Notes: generated by a model from the letters alone, not told the origin. Shown: positions 40,643-50,302, counted from the first letter of the stretch. The stretch is DNA of 64,000 nucleotides from Mycobacterium asiaticum DSM 44297 (GCF_000613245.1 NZ_HG964939.1:169724-233723), one strand, 5' to 3'. Numbers and translations are program-made.

Positions 40643-41325
40643 GGCGGCGTTTCGCGTAGCACGTAACCCACCCCGCGGACGGTGTGGATCAGCCGCGGCT
40701 CACCGTCGGCCTCGGTCTTGCGGCGCAGATACCCGACGTAGACCTCGAGCGCATTACCGGAGGTGGGAAAGTCGAACCCCCACACCTCTTCCAGAATCCG
40801 GCTGCGGGTCAGGACCCGGCGCGGGTTGGCGATCAGCATCTCCAGCAGGGCGAACTCCGTGCGGGTCAGGCTGATGCGGCGTTGCCCACGGATCACCTCG
40901 CGGGTGACCGGGTCCAGGCTCAGATCGGAGAACGTCATCGCCACCGACTCGGTGGCGTCGTCGGGCTTGGTGCGCCGCAGCAACGCCCGCATCCGCGCCA
41001 GCAGCTCTTCGAGAGCGAACGGCTTGGGCAGGTAATCATCGGCGCCGGCGTCCAGCCCCGCAACGCGCTCGGACACCGAGTCGCGGGCGGTGAGCACCAG
41101 GATCGGCAGGTCGTCGCCGGTACTACGCAACTGACGGCACACTTCCAGGCCATCCAGCCGAGGCATCATCACGTCCAGAACCAGCGCGTCGGGCCGGTCA
41201 CTGGCGATCAGCTCGAGCGCTTCAACCCCGTCGTGGGCCAGATCAACCGAGTAGCCGTTGAAGGAAAGGGACCTGCGCAGCGACTCACGCACCGCGCGAT
41301 CGTCGTCGACGACAAGTATTCGCAC
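40639..41325 (-). CDS. mprA: Response regulator of the MprAB system
   Basis: 228 residues from GTG 41325. Receiver domain with acidic pocket VVDDDR and phospho-Asp 51 in DALVLDVMMPRLDG; switch Thr in LVLTARDS and Lys in YLPKPFALEEL; C-terminal OmpR-type winged helix with TRTEFALLEMLIANPRRVLT and NALEVYVGYLRRKTE. Nearly identical to M. tuberculosis Rv0981, which activates its own operon, pepD and sigE. First gene of mprA-mprB-(pepD-moaB2). Promoter region holds a predicted MprA box. Confidence 0.97.
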   Translation of the reverse strand: MRILVVDDDRAVRESLRRSLSFNGYSVDLAHDGVEALELIASDRPDALVLDVMMPRLDGLEVCRQLRSTGDDLPILVLTARDSVSERVAGLDAGADDYLPKPFALEELLARMRALLRRTKPDDATESVAMTFSDLSLDPVTREVIRGQRRISLTRTEFALLEMLIANPRRVLTRSRILEEVWGFDFPTSGNALEVYVGYLRRKTEADGEPRLIHTVRGVGYVLRETPP

Positions 41326-41348
41326 GGAGCCTAGTTTCGTACGAACGT

Positions 41349-41366
41349 CTGAGAGCGGCCTGAGAG
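41349..41366 (-). promoter_or_regulatory. mprA: Predicted MprA box upstream of mprA
   Basis: Two perfect direct repeats CTCTCAG on the minus strand (41366-41360 and 41355-41349), 11 bp apart, 24-41 bases before the mprA GTG. A 10-bp palindrome TTCGTACGAA (41336-41345) lies between the box and the gene. Fits the known autoregulation by MprA binding to direct repeats. Confidence 0.7.
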
Positions 41367-41379
41367 GCGCGCCGAGGTA

Positions 41380-41553
41380 CTAACGCTTGTCGAGGTCGAT
41401 GAGGCCGAGGCGGGCGGCTTTGAGCAGCCGACGAGGCACCTTGTGCTTCTGGCCGGCGACGGTGACCCCGACCAGCTCGGTCGAGGTGGCCTTCCACTGC
41501 GAGCGCCGGCTACGGGTGTTCGAGCGCGACATTCTGCGCTTAGGTACGGCCAT
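41380..41553 (-). CDS. rpmF: 50S ribosomal protein L32
   Basis: 57 residues from ATG 41553. MAVPKRRMSRSNTRSRRSQWK at the start and RRLLKAARLGLIDLDKR at the end leave no doubt; same length as Rv0979A. The Cys ligands of the zinc-binding L32 form are absent, so this is the zinc-free type. It lies 54 bases before mprA on the same strand; in H37Rv PE_PGRS genes lie in this neighbourhood. Confidence 0.96.
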   Translation of the reverse strand: MAVPKRRMSRSNTRSRRSQWKATSTELVGVTVAGQKHKVPRRLLKAARLGLIDLDKR

Positions 41554-41716
41554 GGTCGGGCCTAACTCCTCGGTCGGGGTTACGGACGGGTGTGTCGCGC
41601 TCCATGACCTGGACGGTCGAACGGCGACAGTTGTCATCCAGGGTAGTCGGTGAGCCGCTGGTCACCAAAATGGCCAACGGCCGAGCCGGTTGGCGGGATA
41701 CCAGACCCACCCGCTA

Positions 41717-41730
41717 ACCTACCGGTTGGT
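41717..41730. promoter_or_regulatory. TetR-type palindromic operator before the acyl-CoA operon
   Basis: ACCTACC/GGTTGGT, 12 of 14 bases symmetric. A TANNNT -10 (TACCTT, 41734-41739) starts 3 bases later, so binding would occlude the promoter spacer. AACC-GGTT palindromes are usual for actinobacterial acyl-CoA-responsive TetR repressors; no TetR gene lies beside the operon. Confidence 0.55.
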
Positions 41731-41779
41731 TGGTACCTTGCTGCGCTCGCCGCGCATCCCAATGGAGGGAGGACGCGCA

Positions 41780-43484
41780 TTGGCCCCCGAGTCTGGTGCC
41801 GTGCGTATCGCGAACTGCTCCGGTTTCTACGGTGACCGGTTGTCCGCAATGCGCGAGATGCTCACCGGCGGCGACGTCGACTTCATCACCGGTGACTACC
41901 TCGCCGAGTTGACCATGCTGATCCTGGGCCGGGACCGGATGAAAAACCCCGACCGCGGCTATGCCAAGACCTTCCTGACCCAGCTCGAGGAGTGCCTGGC
42001 CCTGGCTCACGAACGTGGCGTGAGAATCGTGGCCAACGCCGGTGGCTTGAACCCGGCCGGCCTGGCCGACGCGGTGCGTGCCCTGGCCGAGCGGCTGGGC
42101 GTGCCGGCGCGGGTAGCCCACGTCGAAGGCGACGATCTGCAGCCGCGGGCGGCCGAGTTGGGACTCGGTTCGCCGCTGACGGCCAACGCCTATCTGGGCG
42201 GCTGGGGGATCGCGGACTGCCTCAACGCCGGGGCGGATGTCGTGGTCACCGGCCGGGTCACCGACGCTTCGGTGATCGTCGGATCCGCGGCGGCGCACTT
42301 CGGCTGGGGCCGCACCGACTACAACCAGCTGGCCGGCGCCGTGGTGGCCGGCCATGTGATCGAGTGCGGTGTGCAGGCCACCGGCGGCAACTTCTCCTTC
42401 TTCACCGAAATACCTGACCTGACCTATGCCGGTTTCCCGTTGGCCGAGGTGAACGCCGACGGCTCCTCGGTCATCACCAAGCACCCCGGCACCGGCGGCC
42501 TGGTCAGTGTCGACACCGTCACCGCGCAGCTGCTCTACGAGATCACCGGGGCCCGTTACGCCAACCCCGACGTGACGGCCCGGATGGACACCATCGAGCT
42601 GTCAGCCGACGGACCCGACCGGGTCCGGATCAGCGGAGTGGTGGGTGAACCGCCGCCACCCACCCTGAAGGTGTCGCTGAACAGCGTCGGCGGGTTCCGC
42701 AACGCGATGACGTTTGTGCTGACGGGGTTGGACATAGAAGCCAAGGCGGAATTGGTGCGGCGCCAACTGGAAGCCACGCTGACGGTCAAGCCCGCCGAGC
42801 TGGAATGGACGCTGGCCCGCACCGACCACCCCGACGCCGACACCGAAGAGGCCGCCAGCGCGCTGCTCAGTTGCGTGGTGCGCGATCCCGATCCCGCTAA
42901 CGTGGGACGCAAATTCTCCGGCGCCGCAGTGGAATTGGCGTTGGCCAGCTATCCGGGTTTCACCGCCACCACCCCTCCCGGCGACGGCCAGGTGTACGGC
43001 GTGTTCACCCCCGGCTATGTCGAGGCCGGCCTGGTGCCGCCACATCGCGGTCCACCCCGATGGAACCAGATGCGAAATCGCCTCCGCCACAGAGACTTTG
43101 GCTTTGAAGCCGGCCGAGGCACCGGCGTTGCCCGAACCGCTGCCGGCCGGACCGACCCGGCGAGTGCCGCTCGGTTTGATCGCCGGCGCCCGCAGCGGCG
43201 ACAAGGGCGGGTCCGCCAACGTCGGTGTCTGGGTGCGCACCGACGATCAATGGCGCTGGCTGGCCAACACACTGACCGTCGAGCTGCTCAAAGACCTGCT
43301 TCCCGAAGCGGCCGACCTGCCGGTGACCCGGCACGTGCTGCCCAATCTGCGGGCGGTGAACTTTGTGATTGAAGAAATCCTCGGGCAAGGCGTCGCCTAT
43401 CAGGCGCGTTTCGACCCGCAGGCCAAGGGGCTGGGCGAATGGTTGCGCAGCCGCTACGTCGATATCCCGGAGCAACTTCTATGA
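41780..43484 (+). pseudogene. AtuA-like acyclic terpene utilisation protein (DUF1446, Rv0976c-like), frameshifted
   Basis: Start TTG 41780 follows a strong GGAGGGAGGA (41763-41772); GTG 41801 is an alternative. The frame reads as the DUF1446 domain (VRIANCSGFYGDRLSAMREM, then VVVTGRVTDASVIVGSAAAH and QATGGNFSFFTEIPDLTYAG) until GYVEAGLVPP at about 43037. It then becomes nonsense up to 43372, while the true C-terminal domain (PLGLIAGARSGDKGGSANVG) continues in the +1 frame to TGA 43484. One extra C in the CCGCC at 43037-43041 explains it. The two halves may still be made separately only if the second has its own start; none is convincing. The stop overlaps the fadE13 ATG. Confidence 0.75.
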
Positions 43485-44629
43485 ATATCTGGACCACATC
43501 CGAACGCGAGCAGCTGCGAAAGACCATGCGCTCGTTCACCGAGCGCGAGATCATGCCCTACGTCAACGAGTGGGAGCGCGCCGGCGAGTTGCCCCGCGAG
43601 TTGCACCGGCGGGCGGGCGAGGCGGGCCTGCTGGGTGCCAACTTTCCCGAGTCGGTCGGGGGCGGCGGTGGTGACGGCGCCGACGCGGTGGTGATCTGCG
43701 AGGAGTTGCACCACTGCGGCGCGCCTGGCGGAGTTTTCGCCTCGTTGTTCACCTGCGGTATCGCAGTGCCGCACATGATCGCATCCGGCGACGAGCGGCT
43801 GATCGAGACCTTTGTGCGGCCGACGTTGGCCGGCGAGAAGATCGGCGCGCTGGCCATCACCGAACCCGGCGGCGGCTCGGACGTCGGCCACCTGCGGACC
43901 AGCGCGGTGCGCGACGGCGACCACTACGTGATAAACGGCGCCAAGACCTACATCACGTCGGGGGTGCGTGCCGACTTCGTCGTGACCGCGGCGCGCACCG
44001 GCGGACCCGGTGCGGCCGGAGTTTCGCTGATCGTCGTGGAGAAGGGAACGCCGGGCTTTGCGGTGTCACGCAAGCTGGACAAGATGGGCTGGCGGTGCTC
44101 CGACACCGCGGAGTTGTCCTATACCGACGTCAGGGTGCCGGTAGAGAACCTGATCGGCGCCGAGAACAGCGGGTTCGCTCAGATCGCCCAGGCATTCGTA
44201 TCCGAGCGGATCGCGCTTGCTACACAGGCATATTCGAGCGCACAGCGGTGCCTGGACATCACTGCGCAGTGGTGCCGCGACCGGGAGACCTTCGGCCGTC
44301 CGCTGATCTCGCGACAGACCGTGCAGAACACCCTGGCCGAGATGGCACGTCGCATCGATGTCGCCCGCGTCTACTCACGGCACGTGGTGGAGCGCCAGCT
44401 GGCCGGCGAGACCAACCTGATCGCCGAGGTCTGTTTCGCGAAGAACACCGCCGTCGAGGCGGGCGAGTGGGTGGCCAACCAGGGCGTCCAATTGTTCGGC
44501 GGCATGGGCTACATGGCCGAATCGGAGATCGAACGCCAATACCGGGATATGAGGATCATCGGCATCGGCGGCGGGACCAGCGAGATCCTGACCGCGCTGG
44601 CGGCCAAGCTGCTGGGGTATCAGTCATGA
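43481..44629 (+). CDS. fadE13: Acyl-CoA dehydrogenase
   Basis: 382 residues from ATG 43481 (ATGA overlap with the AtuA frame), exactly the length of Rv0975c. FAD-dependent alpha,beta-dehydrogenation of an acyl-CoA. Signatures: ITEPGGGSDVGHLRTSA (FAD-binding), KTYITSGVRADFVV, RETFGRPLISRQTVQNTLA (C-terminal helices), and LFGGMGYMAESEIERQYRD, which carries the position of the catalytic Glu in many family members. Substrate unknown; operon context points to a branched or isoprenoid acyl-CoA. Confidence 0.93.
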   Translation: MNIWTTSEREQLRKTMRSFTEREIMPYVNEWERAGELPRELHRRAGEAGLLGANFPESVGGGGGDGADAVVICEELHHCGAPGGVFASLFTCGIAVPHMIASGDERLIETFVRPTLAGEKIGALAITEPGGGSDVGHLRTSAVRDGDHYVINGAKTYITSGVRADFVVTAARTGGPGAAGVSLIVVEKGTPGFAVSRKLDKMGWRCSDTAELSYTDVRVPVENLIGAENSGFAQIAQAFVSERIALATQAYSSAQRCLDITAQWCRDRETFGRPLISRQTVQNTLAEMARRIDVARVYSRHVVERQLAGETNLIAEVCFAKNTAVEAGEWVANQGVQLFGGMGYMAESEIERQYRDMRIIGIGGGTSEILTALAAKLLGYQS

Positions 44630-44678
44630 TCGCACCTCCTCCTCAGCATCACTGCGTTCTGCATCGTCGGAGGTGGTC

Positions 44679-46274
44679 ATGACCGTCTTGCGCTCCACGC
44701 TGGACCCGAACGCGGACACCTTCGCCGAGGCGGCAGCCGCCGCGACCACCAAGCTCGACGAGATCGCCGCCGAATTCGCCAATGCCGTCGAGGGCGGCGG
44801 TCCCAAATACGTGGAACGCCACCATGCCCGCGGCAAGCTGACGGCACGGGAACGCATCGAATTGCTGGTCGACGCGGACTCACCGTTTCTGGAGTTAAGC
44901 CCGCTGGCGGCCTGGGGTAGCCCGTTCAAGGTCGGCGCCAGCACGGTCACCGGGATCGGCGTCGTAGAGGGCGTCGAGTGCATGATCGTCGCCAACGATC
45001 CCACCGTCAAAGGCGGCACCAGCAATCCCTGGACACTGAAGAAGATTCTGCGCGCCAATCAGATCGCCTTCGAGAACCGGCTTCCGGTCATCTCGCTGGT
45101 GGAATCCGGCGGCGCGGACCTGCCCACCCAGAAGGAGATCTTCATCCCGGGTGGCCGCATGTTCCGCGACCTAACCCGGCTGTCTGCAGCCGGAATCCCC
45201 ACCATCGCACTGGTTTTCGGCAACTCCACCGCGGGCGGCGCCTACGTTCCCGGCATGTCCGATCACGTCGTGATGATCAAGGAACGCTCCAAGGTGTTCC
45301 TGGCCGGTCCCCCGCTGGTGAAGATGGCCACCGGTGAAGAATCCGACGACGAGTCGCTAGGTGGCGCTGAAATGCACGCCCGCATCTCGGGTTTGGCGGA
45401 CTACTTCGCCATTGACGAGCCCGACGCTATCCGGATCGGACGCCGCATCGTGGCTCGACTGAACTGGAAGAAGCAAGGACCGGTGCCCAACCCGGTGACC
45501 GAACCGTTGTTCGACGCCGAGGAACTGATCGGCATCGTGCCCGCCGATCTGCGCATCCCATTCGATCCGCGCGAAGTGATCGCCCGCATCGTCGACGGCT
45601 CCGAGTTCGACGAATTCAAGCCGCTGTACGGATCCTCGCTGGTTACCGGCTGGGCGCAGCTGCACGGCTATCCGATCGGCATCCTGGCCAATGCTCGCGG
45701 CGTGCTGTTCAGCGAGGAGTCCCAGAAGGCCACCCAGTTCATCCAGCTCGCCAACCGCTCGGATACGCCACTGTTGTTCTTGCACAACACCACCGGTTAC
45801 ATGGTGGGCAAGGACTACGAAGAGGGCGGCATGATCAAGCACGGCTCGATGATGATCAACGCCGTGTCGAACTCGACCGTGCCGCACATCTCGTTGCTGA
45901 TCGGTGCGTCTTACGGCGCGGGCCACTACGGCATGTGCGGGCGTGCCTACGATCCCCGGTTCCTATTCGCTTGGCCCAGCGCCAAATCTGCCGTGATGGG
46001 CGGCGCCCAGTTGTCAGGCGTGCTGTCGATCGTGGCCCGGGCGGCGGCAGAAGCCCGCGGCCAGCAGGTCGACGAGGCGGCCGACGCCGCGATGCGGGCC
46101 GCCGTCGAAGGCCAGATCGAGGCCGAGTCGCTGCCGATGGTGCTGTCCGGGATGCTCTACGACGACGGGGTGATCGACCCGCGCGACACCCGCACCGTGC
46201 TGGGAATCTGCCTGTCCGCCATTGCCAATGGCCCGATCAAGGGGACGTCGAACTTCGGCGTCTTCCGGATGTGA
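44679..46274 (+). CDS. accD2: Acyl-CoA carboxylase beta subunit (carboxyltransferase)
   Basis: 531 residues from ATG 44679, with GGAGGTGG 4 bases upstream; a GTG at 44673 is in frame. Crotonase-fold carboxyltransferase of the methylcrotonyl/geranyl-CoA type: N-terminal HHARGKLTARERIELLVD, biotin/acyl-CoA oxyanion segments GNSTAGGAYVPGMSDHVVMI and GASYGAGHYGMCGRAYDPRF, and FAWPSAKSAVMGGAQ. It should take carboxyl-biotin from AccA2. Corresponds to Rv0974c. Confidence 0.94.
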   Translation: MTVLRSTLDPNADTFAEAAAAATTKLDEIAAEFANAVEGGGPKYVERHHARGKLTARERIELLVDADSPFLELSPLAAWGSPFKVGASTVTGIGVVEGVECMIVANDPTVKGGTSNPWTLKKILRANQIAFENRLPVISLVESGGADLPTQKEIFIPGGRMFRDLTRLSAAGIPTIALVFGNSTAGGAYVPGMSDHVVMIKERSKVFLAGPPLVKMATGEESDDESLGGAEMHARISGLADYFAIDEPDAIRIGRRIVARLNWKKQGPVPNPVTEPLFDAEELIGIVPADLRIPFDPREVIARIVDGSEFDEFKPLYGSSLVTGWAQLHGYPIGILANARGVLFSEESQKATQFIQLANRSDTPLLFLHNTTGYMVGKDYEEGGMIKHGSMMINAVSNSTVPHISLLIGASYGAGHYGMCGRAYDPRFLFAWPSAKSAVMGGAQLSGVLSIVARAAAEARGQQVDEAADAAMRAAVEGQIEAESLPMVLSGMLYDDGVIDPRDTRTVLGICLSAIANGPIKGTSNFGVFRM

Positions 46275-46279
46275 GTCCC

Positions 46280-48259
46280 ATGATTACTCGAGTGCTGGTC
46301 GCCAATCGAGGCGAGATCGCCCGACGGGTGTTCGCCACCTGCCGCCGGCTGGGCCTGGGCACCGTCGCCGTCTACACCGACCCGGATGCCGCTGCGCCCC
46401 ACGTCGCTGAAGCCGACGCGCGGGTGCGGTTGGCGCAGACCAACGACTACCTCAACGCCGAGGCGATCATCAACGCCGCCCGTGCCGCAGGTGCCGACGC
46501 AATCCATCCGGGTTACGGCTTCCTCTCGGAGAACGCCGAATTCGCCGCCGCCGTCCAACGGGCAGGTTTGACCTGGATCGGGCCGCCGGTGGATGCGGTG
46601 CGCGCGATGGGCTCCAAGATCGAGTCCAAGAAGTTGATGGCCTCGGCCGGGGTGCCGGTGCTCGAGGAACTCGACCCCGAAACCGTCAGCGCGGCGCAGC
46701 TGCCGGTGCTGGTCAAGGCATCCGCCGGAGGCGGCGGACGGGGCATGCGAGTCGTGCGGGAGTTGTCCGCATTGTCCGGCGAAGTCGAGGCGGCCCAACG
46801 CGAAGCGCAATCGGCGTTCGGCGACCCGACGGTGTTCTGTGAGCGCTACCTGCCCACCGGTCACCACATCGAGGTTCAGGTCATGGCCGACACCCATGGC
46901 ACGGTCTGGGCTGTCGGGGAACGGGAATGCTCCATTCAGCGCCGTCACCAAAAGGTCATCGAAGAGGCGCCGTCGCCGTTGGTGGAGCGGATTCCCGGAA
47001 TGCGCGCCAAACTGTTCGAGGCCGCCCGCCTGGCCGCCTCAGCAATCGGCTACACCGGCGCCGGCACGGTCGAGTTTCTCGCCGACGATGACGGCGAATT
47101 CTTCTTCCTGGAGATGAACACCCGGTTGCAGGTCGAGCACCCGGTTACCGAAGAAACCGCTGGCCTGGACCTGGTCGAACTGCAGATCGAGGTAGCCAGC
47201 GGCGGTCGGCTTAGTGCGGAACCTCCGACGGCACAGGGTCATTCGATCGAAGTGCGGCTCTACGCCGAGGACCCCGCGCACGACTGGCAACCCCAGGCCG
47301 GCACGGTGCACCGGATTCACGTGCCCGCGGTGCGCACCGAGTTCCGCACGCTGGAGCACCGGACCGGGATTCGGCTGGATTCCGGAATCATCGACGGCTC
47401 GGTGGTGTCGATCTTCTATGACCCGATGCTGGCCAAGGTCATCTCCTACGCACCTACCCGCCGCCAGTCGGCGCTGGTGCTCGCCGACGCGTTGGCCCGC
47501 ACCCAGGTGCACGGCCTGCGCACCAACCGCGAACTGCTGGTGAACGTGCTACGCCACCCGGCCTTCCTTGACGGCGCTACGGACACAGCGTTTTTCGACA
47601 CACACGGCCTGACCGAACTCTCGGCATCGCTTGCCGACGCAGCCACGGTGCGGGTCTCTGCGATCGCAGCCGCCCTGGCCGACGCCGCACACAACCGCGC
47701 CACCGACCGAATCCTGCGTGGGGTCCCTAGCGGCTGGCGAAACCTGCCGTCGGGATTCCAGACCAAGACCTACCGTGACGACGCGGACACCGAGCAGAAC
47801 GTCCGATACCGTTTCACCAGAACGGCTCTGGCGTTGCCGGACGATCCGACGGTGCAACTGGTCTCGGCGTCGCCGAACGAAGTGGTGCTTGCCGAGAACG
47901 GGGTGGCGTTCAGCTTCGCGGTGGCACGCTTCGGCGACGACGTTTACGTCGACTCGGCGCGGGGACCCGTGCACCTGGTCGCGTTGCCCCGCTTCCCCGA
48001 ACCGGGCTCGGCCGTCGAGCAGGGATCACTGGTGGCGCCCATGCCCGGCAACGTCATCCGGATCGGCGCCGAGGAGGGCGCTACCGTCACCGCCGGCCAG
48101 CCGCTGATCTGGCTGGAGGCGATGAAAATGGAGCACACCATCACCGCGCCCACCGATGGGGTGCTCGCGGAAATCAACGTCAAGACCGGCCAGCAAGTGG
48201 AAGTAGGTGCAATCCTCGCGAAAGTGGAAGCGCCTGAAGCAGAAGGAGATCCGTCATGA
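46280..48259 (+). CDS. accA2: Biotin-dependent acyl-CoA carboxylase alpha subunit (biotin carboxylase + BCCP)
   Basis: 659 residues from ATG 46280; a GTG at 46271 overlapping the accD2 stop is possible. Biotin carboxylase: ITRVLVANRGEIARRVF, HPGYGFLSENAEFA, ATP-grasp loop KASAGGGGRGMRVV, ERECSIQRRHQKVIEEAPS and EMNTRLQVEHPVTE. A linker domain follows, then the C-terminal BCCP with EAMKMEHTITAP (biotinyl-Lys). Corresponds to Rv0973c. With AccD2 it forms a carboxylase holoenzyme. Confidence 0.95.
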   Translation: MITRVLVANRGEIARRVFATCRRLGLGTVAVYTDPDAAAPHVAEADARVRLAQTNDYLNAEAIINAARAAGADAIHPGYGFLSENAEFAAAVQRAGLTWIGPPVDAVRAMGSKIESKKLMASAGVPVLEELDPETVSAAQLPVLVKASAGGGGRGMRVVRELSALSGEVEAAQREAQSAFGDPTVFCERYLPTGHHIEVQVMADTHGTVWAVGERECSIQRRHQKVIEEAPSPLVERIPGMRAKLFEAARLAASAIGYTGAGTVEFLADDDGEFFFLEMNTRLQVEHPVTEETAGLDLVELQIEVASGGRLSAEPPTAQGHSIEVRLYAEDPAHDWQPQAGTVHRIHVPAVRTEFRTLEHRTGIRLDSGIIDGSVVSIFYDPMLAKVISYAPTRRQSALVLADALARTQVHGLRTNRELLVNVLRHPAFLDGATDTAFFDTHGLTELSASLADAATVRVSAIAAALADAAHNRATDRILRGVPSGWRNLPSGFQTKTYRDDADTEQNVRYRFTRTALALPDDPTVQLVSASPNEVVLAENGVAFSFAVARFGDDVYVDSARGPVHLVALPRFPEPGSAVEQGSLVAPMPGNVIRIGAEEGATVTAGQPLIWLEAMKMEHTITAPTDGVLAEINVKTGQQVEVGAILAKVEAPEAEGDPS

Positions 48260-49422
48260 GCGACACCAGCTTCATCGAGAGCGAGGACCGTCAGGCGCTG
48301 CGCAAGGCGGTTGCCGAGTGGGCGTCCAACTACGGCGCCGAGTACTACCTCAAGAAGGCACGCGCCCAGGAACACACCGACGAATTGTGGGCCGAGGCAG
48401 GCAAACTCGGTTTTCTGGGGGTGAACCTTCCCGAAGAGTACGGGGGCGGCGGCGCCGGCATGTACGAGCTTTCGCTGGTGATGGAGGAAATGGCGGCCGC
48501 GGGTAGCGCGCTGCTGCTGATGGTGGTCTCCCCGGCCATCAACGGCACGATCATCAGCAAGTTCGGCACCGAGGAGCAGAAGAAGCGCTGGATCCCGGGT
48601 ATCGCCGACGGGACCTTGACGATGGCGTTCGCCATCACCGAGCCGGACGCGGGATCGAACTCGCACAAGATCACCACCACCGCGCGGCGCGACGGCAGCG
48701 ACTGGCTGCTCAAGGGCCAGAAGGTGTACATCTCCGGCATCGACCAGGCCCAGGCGGTGCTGGTGGTGGCGCGCACCGAGGAAGCCAAGACCGGCAAATT
48801 GCGTCCGGCGTTGTTCGTGGTGCCCACCGACGCGCCCGGATTCACCTACACGCCGATCGAGATGGAGTTGATCAGCCCCGAGCGCCAGTTCCAGGTGTTC
48901 ATGGACGACGTTCGGCTGCCTTCGGACGCGCTGGTGGGCGCCGAGGACGCCGCCATCGCTCAGCTGTTCGCCGGGCTGAATCCCGAGCGGATCATGGGCG
49001 CGGCCAGCGCCGTGGGGATGGGCCGGTTCGCGCTCGGCAAGGCCGTCGAATACGTCAAGACACGCCAGGTGTGGGGCACGCCGATCGGCGCGCACCAGGG
49101 CTTGTCGCACCCGCTGGCGCAGTGTCACATCGAGGTGCAGTTGGCCAAGTTGATGATGCAGAAGGCTGCGACGCTCTACGACCACGGCGACGACGGGGGC
49201 GCGGCCGAGGCCGCGAACATGGCGAAGTACGCGGCGGGTGAGGCTTCGACCCGCGCCGTCGACCAGGCCGTCCAGTCGATGGGCGGCAACGGACTGACCA
49301 AGGAGTACGGCGTGGCCGCAATGCTGACCGCGTCGCGGTTGGCGCGGATCGCACCGATCAGTCGTGAGATGGTGCTGAACTTCGTTTCGCAGACGTCGCT
49401 GGGTCTGCCCCGAAGCTACTGA
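48256..49422 (+). CDS. fadE12: Acyl-CoA dehydrogenase
   Basis: 388 residues, the same as Rv0972c; its ATGA overlaps the accA2 stop. FAITEPDAGSNSHKITTTA binds FAD; KGQKVYISGIDQAQAVLVVA and RQVWGTPIGAHQGLSHPLAQ (C-terminal domain) are typical, as is MGGNGLTKEYGVAAML. Second dehydrogenase of the operon; presence of two (FadE12 and FadE13) implies either two oxidation steps or a heteromeric enzyme. Confidence 0.94.
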   Translation: MSDTSFIESEDRQALRKAVAEWASNYGAEYYLKKARAQEHTDELWAEAGKLGFLGVNLPEEYGGGGAGMYELSLVMEEMAAAGSALLLMVVSPAINGTIISKFGTEEQKKRWIPGIADGTLTMAFAITEPDAGSNSHKITTTARRDGSDWLLKGQKVYISGIDQAQAVLVVARTEEAKTGKLRPALFVVPTDAPGFTYTPIEMELISPERQFQVFMDDVRLPSDALVGAEDAAIAQLFAGLNPERIMGAASAVGMGRFALGKAVEYVKTRQVWGTPIGAHQGLSHPLAQCHIEVQLAKLMMQKAATLYDHGDDGGAAEAANMAKYAAGEASTRAVDQAVQSMGGNGLTKEYGVAAMLTASRLARIAPISREMVLNFVSQTSLGLPRSY

Positions 49423-50207
49423 TGGACACCCTCGTCGATTACTCGGGCCCAACCGAGACCGGTGGCCCGCTCGCCCGTCTGACGCTGAATTCCCCGCACA
49501 ACCGCAACGCGTTGTCGAGCACCCTGGTGAACCAACTGCACCAGGGTTTGCGGGACGCCGCGGCCGACCCGGCGGTGCGGGTGGTGGTGCTCGGCCACAC
49601 CGGCGGCACCTTCTGTGCGGGCGCGGACCTGAGCGAGGCGGGCGGGGGTGATCCATACAACGTGGCCGTGGCGCGGGCGCGGGAGATGACCGCGCTGCTG
49701 CGCGCCATCGTCGAGTCGCCGCGCCCGGTGATCGGTGCCATCAATGGGCACGTGCGAGCCGGCGGGTTCGGCCTCGTCGGCGCCTGCGACATGGTCGTGG
49801 CCGGACCGCGCAGCACGTTTGCCTTGACCGAGGCTCGCATCGGCGTCGCGCCGGCCATCATCTCGCTGACGTTGCTGCCGAAACTGTCGGCGCGCGCGGC
49901 GGCACGCTATTACCTCACCGGCGAAACGTTCGGCGCCAGCGAAGCCGCCGAAATCGGATTGGTCACCCTGGCCGCGGAGGACGTGGACGCCGCGGTGGCC
50001 GGTTTGGTCGCCGACGTCGGTCGCGGGTCGCCGCAGGGCCTGGCGGCGTCCAAGGCGCTGACCACCGCCGCCGTCCTGGCCGGGTTCGACCGCGACGCGG
50101 AGCGGCTCACCGAGGAGTCGGCGAGGTTGTTCGTTTCAAGCGAAGCCCGCGAGGGCATGCTGGCGTTCCTGCAAAAACGGCCCCCGAGCTGGGTTTCCTC
50201 TTCATGA
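49422..50207 (+). CDS. echA7: Enoyl-CoA hydratase/isomerase family protein
   Basis: 261 residues from ATG 49422, sharing one base with the fadE12 stop. Crotonase fold: LTLNSPHNRNALSSTLVNQL, first oxyanion-hole segment GGTFCAGADLSEAGG, second GHVRAGGFGLVGACDMVVAG, and the region TEARIGVAPAIISLTLLP. At the two catalytic Glu positions of classical hydratases it has Ala/Gly-type residues in the first (GHVRAGGF) so simple enoyl hydration is uncertain; hydration of a glutaconyl-type CoA, as AtuE does, would be consistent with the operon. Corresponds to Rv0971c. Confidence 0.9.
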   Translation: MDTLVDYSGPTETGGPLARLTLNSPHNRNALSSTLVNQLHQGLRDAAADPAVRVVVLGHTGGTFCAGADLSEAGGGDPYNVAVARAREMTALLRAIVESPRPVIGAINGHVRAGGFGLVGACDMVVAGPRSTFALTEARIGVAPAIISLTLLPKLSARAAARYYLTGETFGASEAAEIGLVTLAAEDVDAAVAGLVADVGRGSPQGLAASKALTTAAVLAGFDRDAERLTEESARLFVSSEAREGMLAFLQKRPPSWVSSS

Positions 50208-50302
50208 CGCGCCCGCAGGACTGGCGCCGGGCCCGCGTGAACGTTGCAGTTTAGCCAACACCCCTTGCAGCAAAATCTTGAAGTCGTAAGCTCGCGGGTG
50301 AG

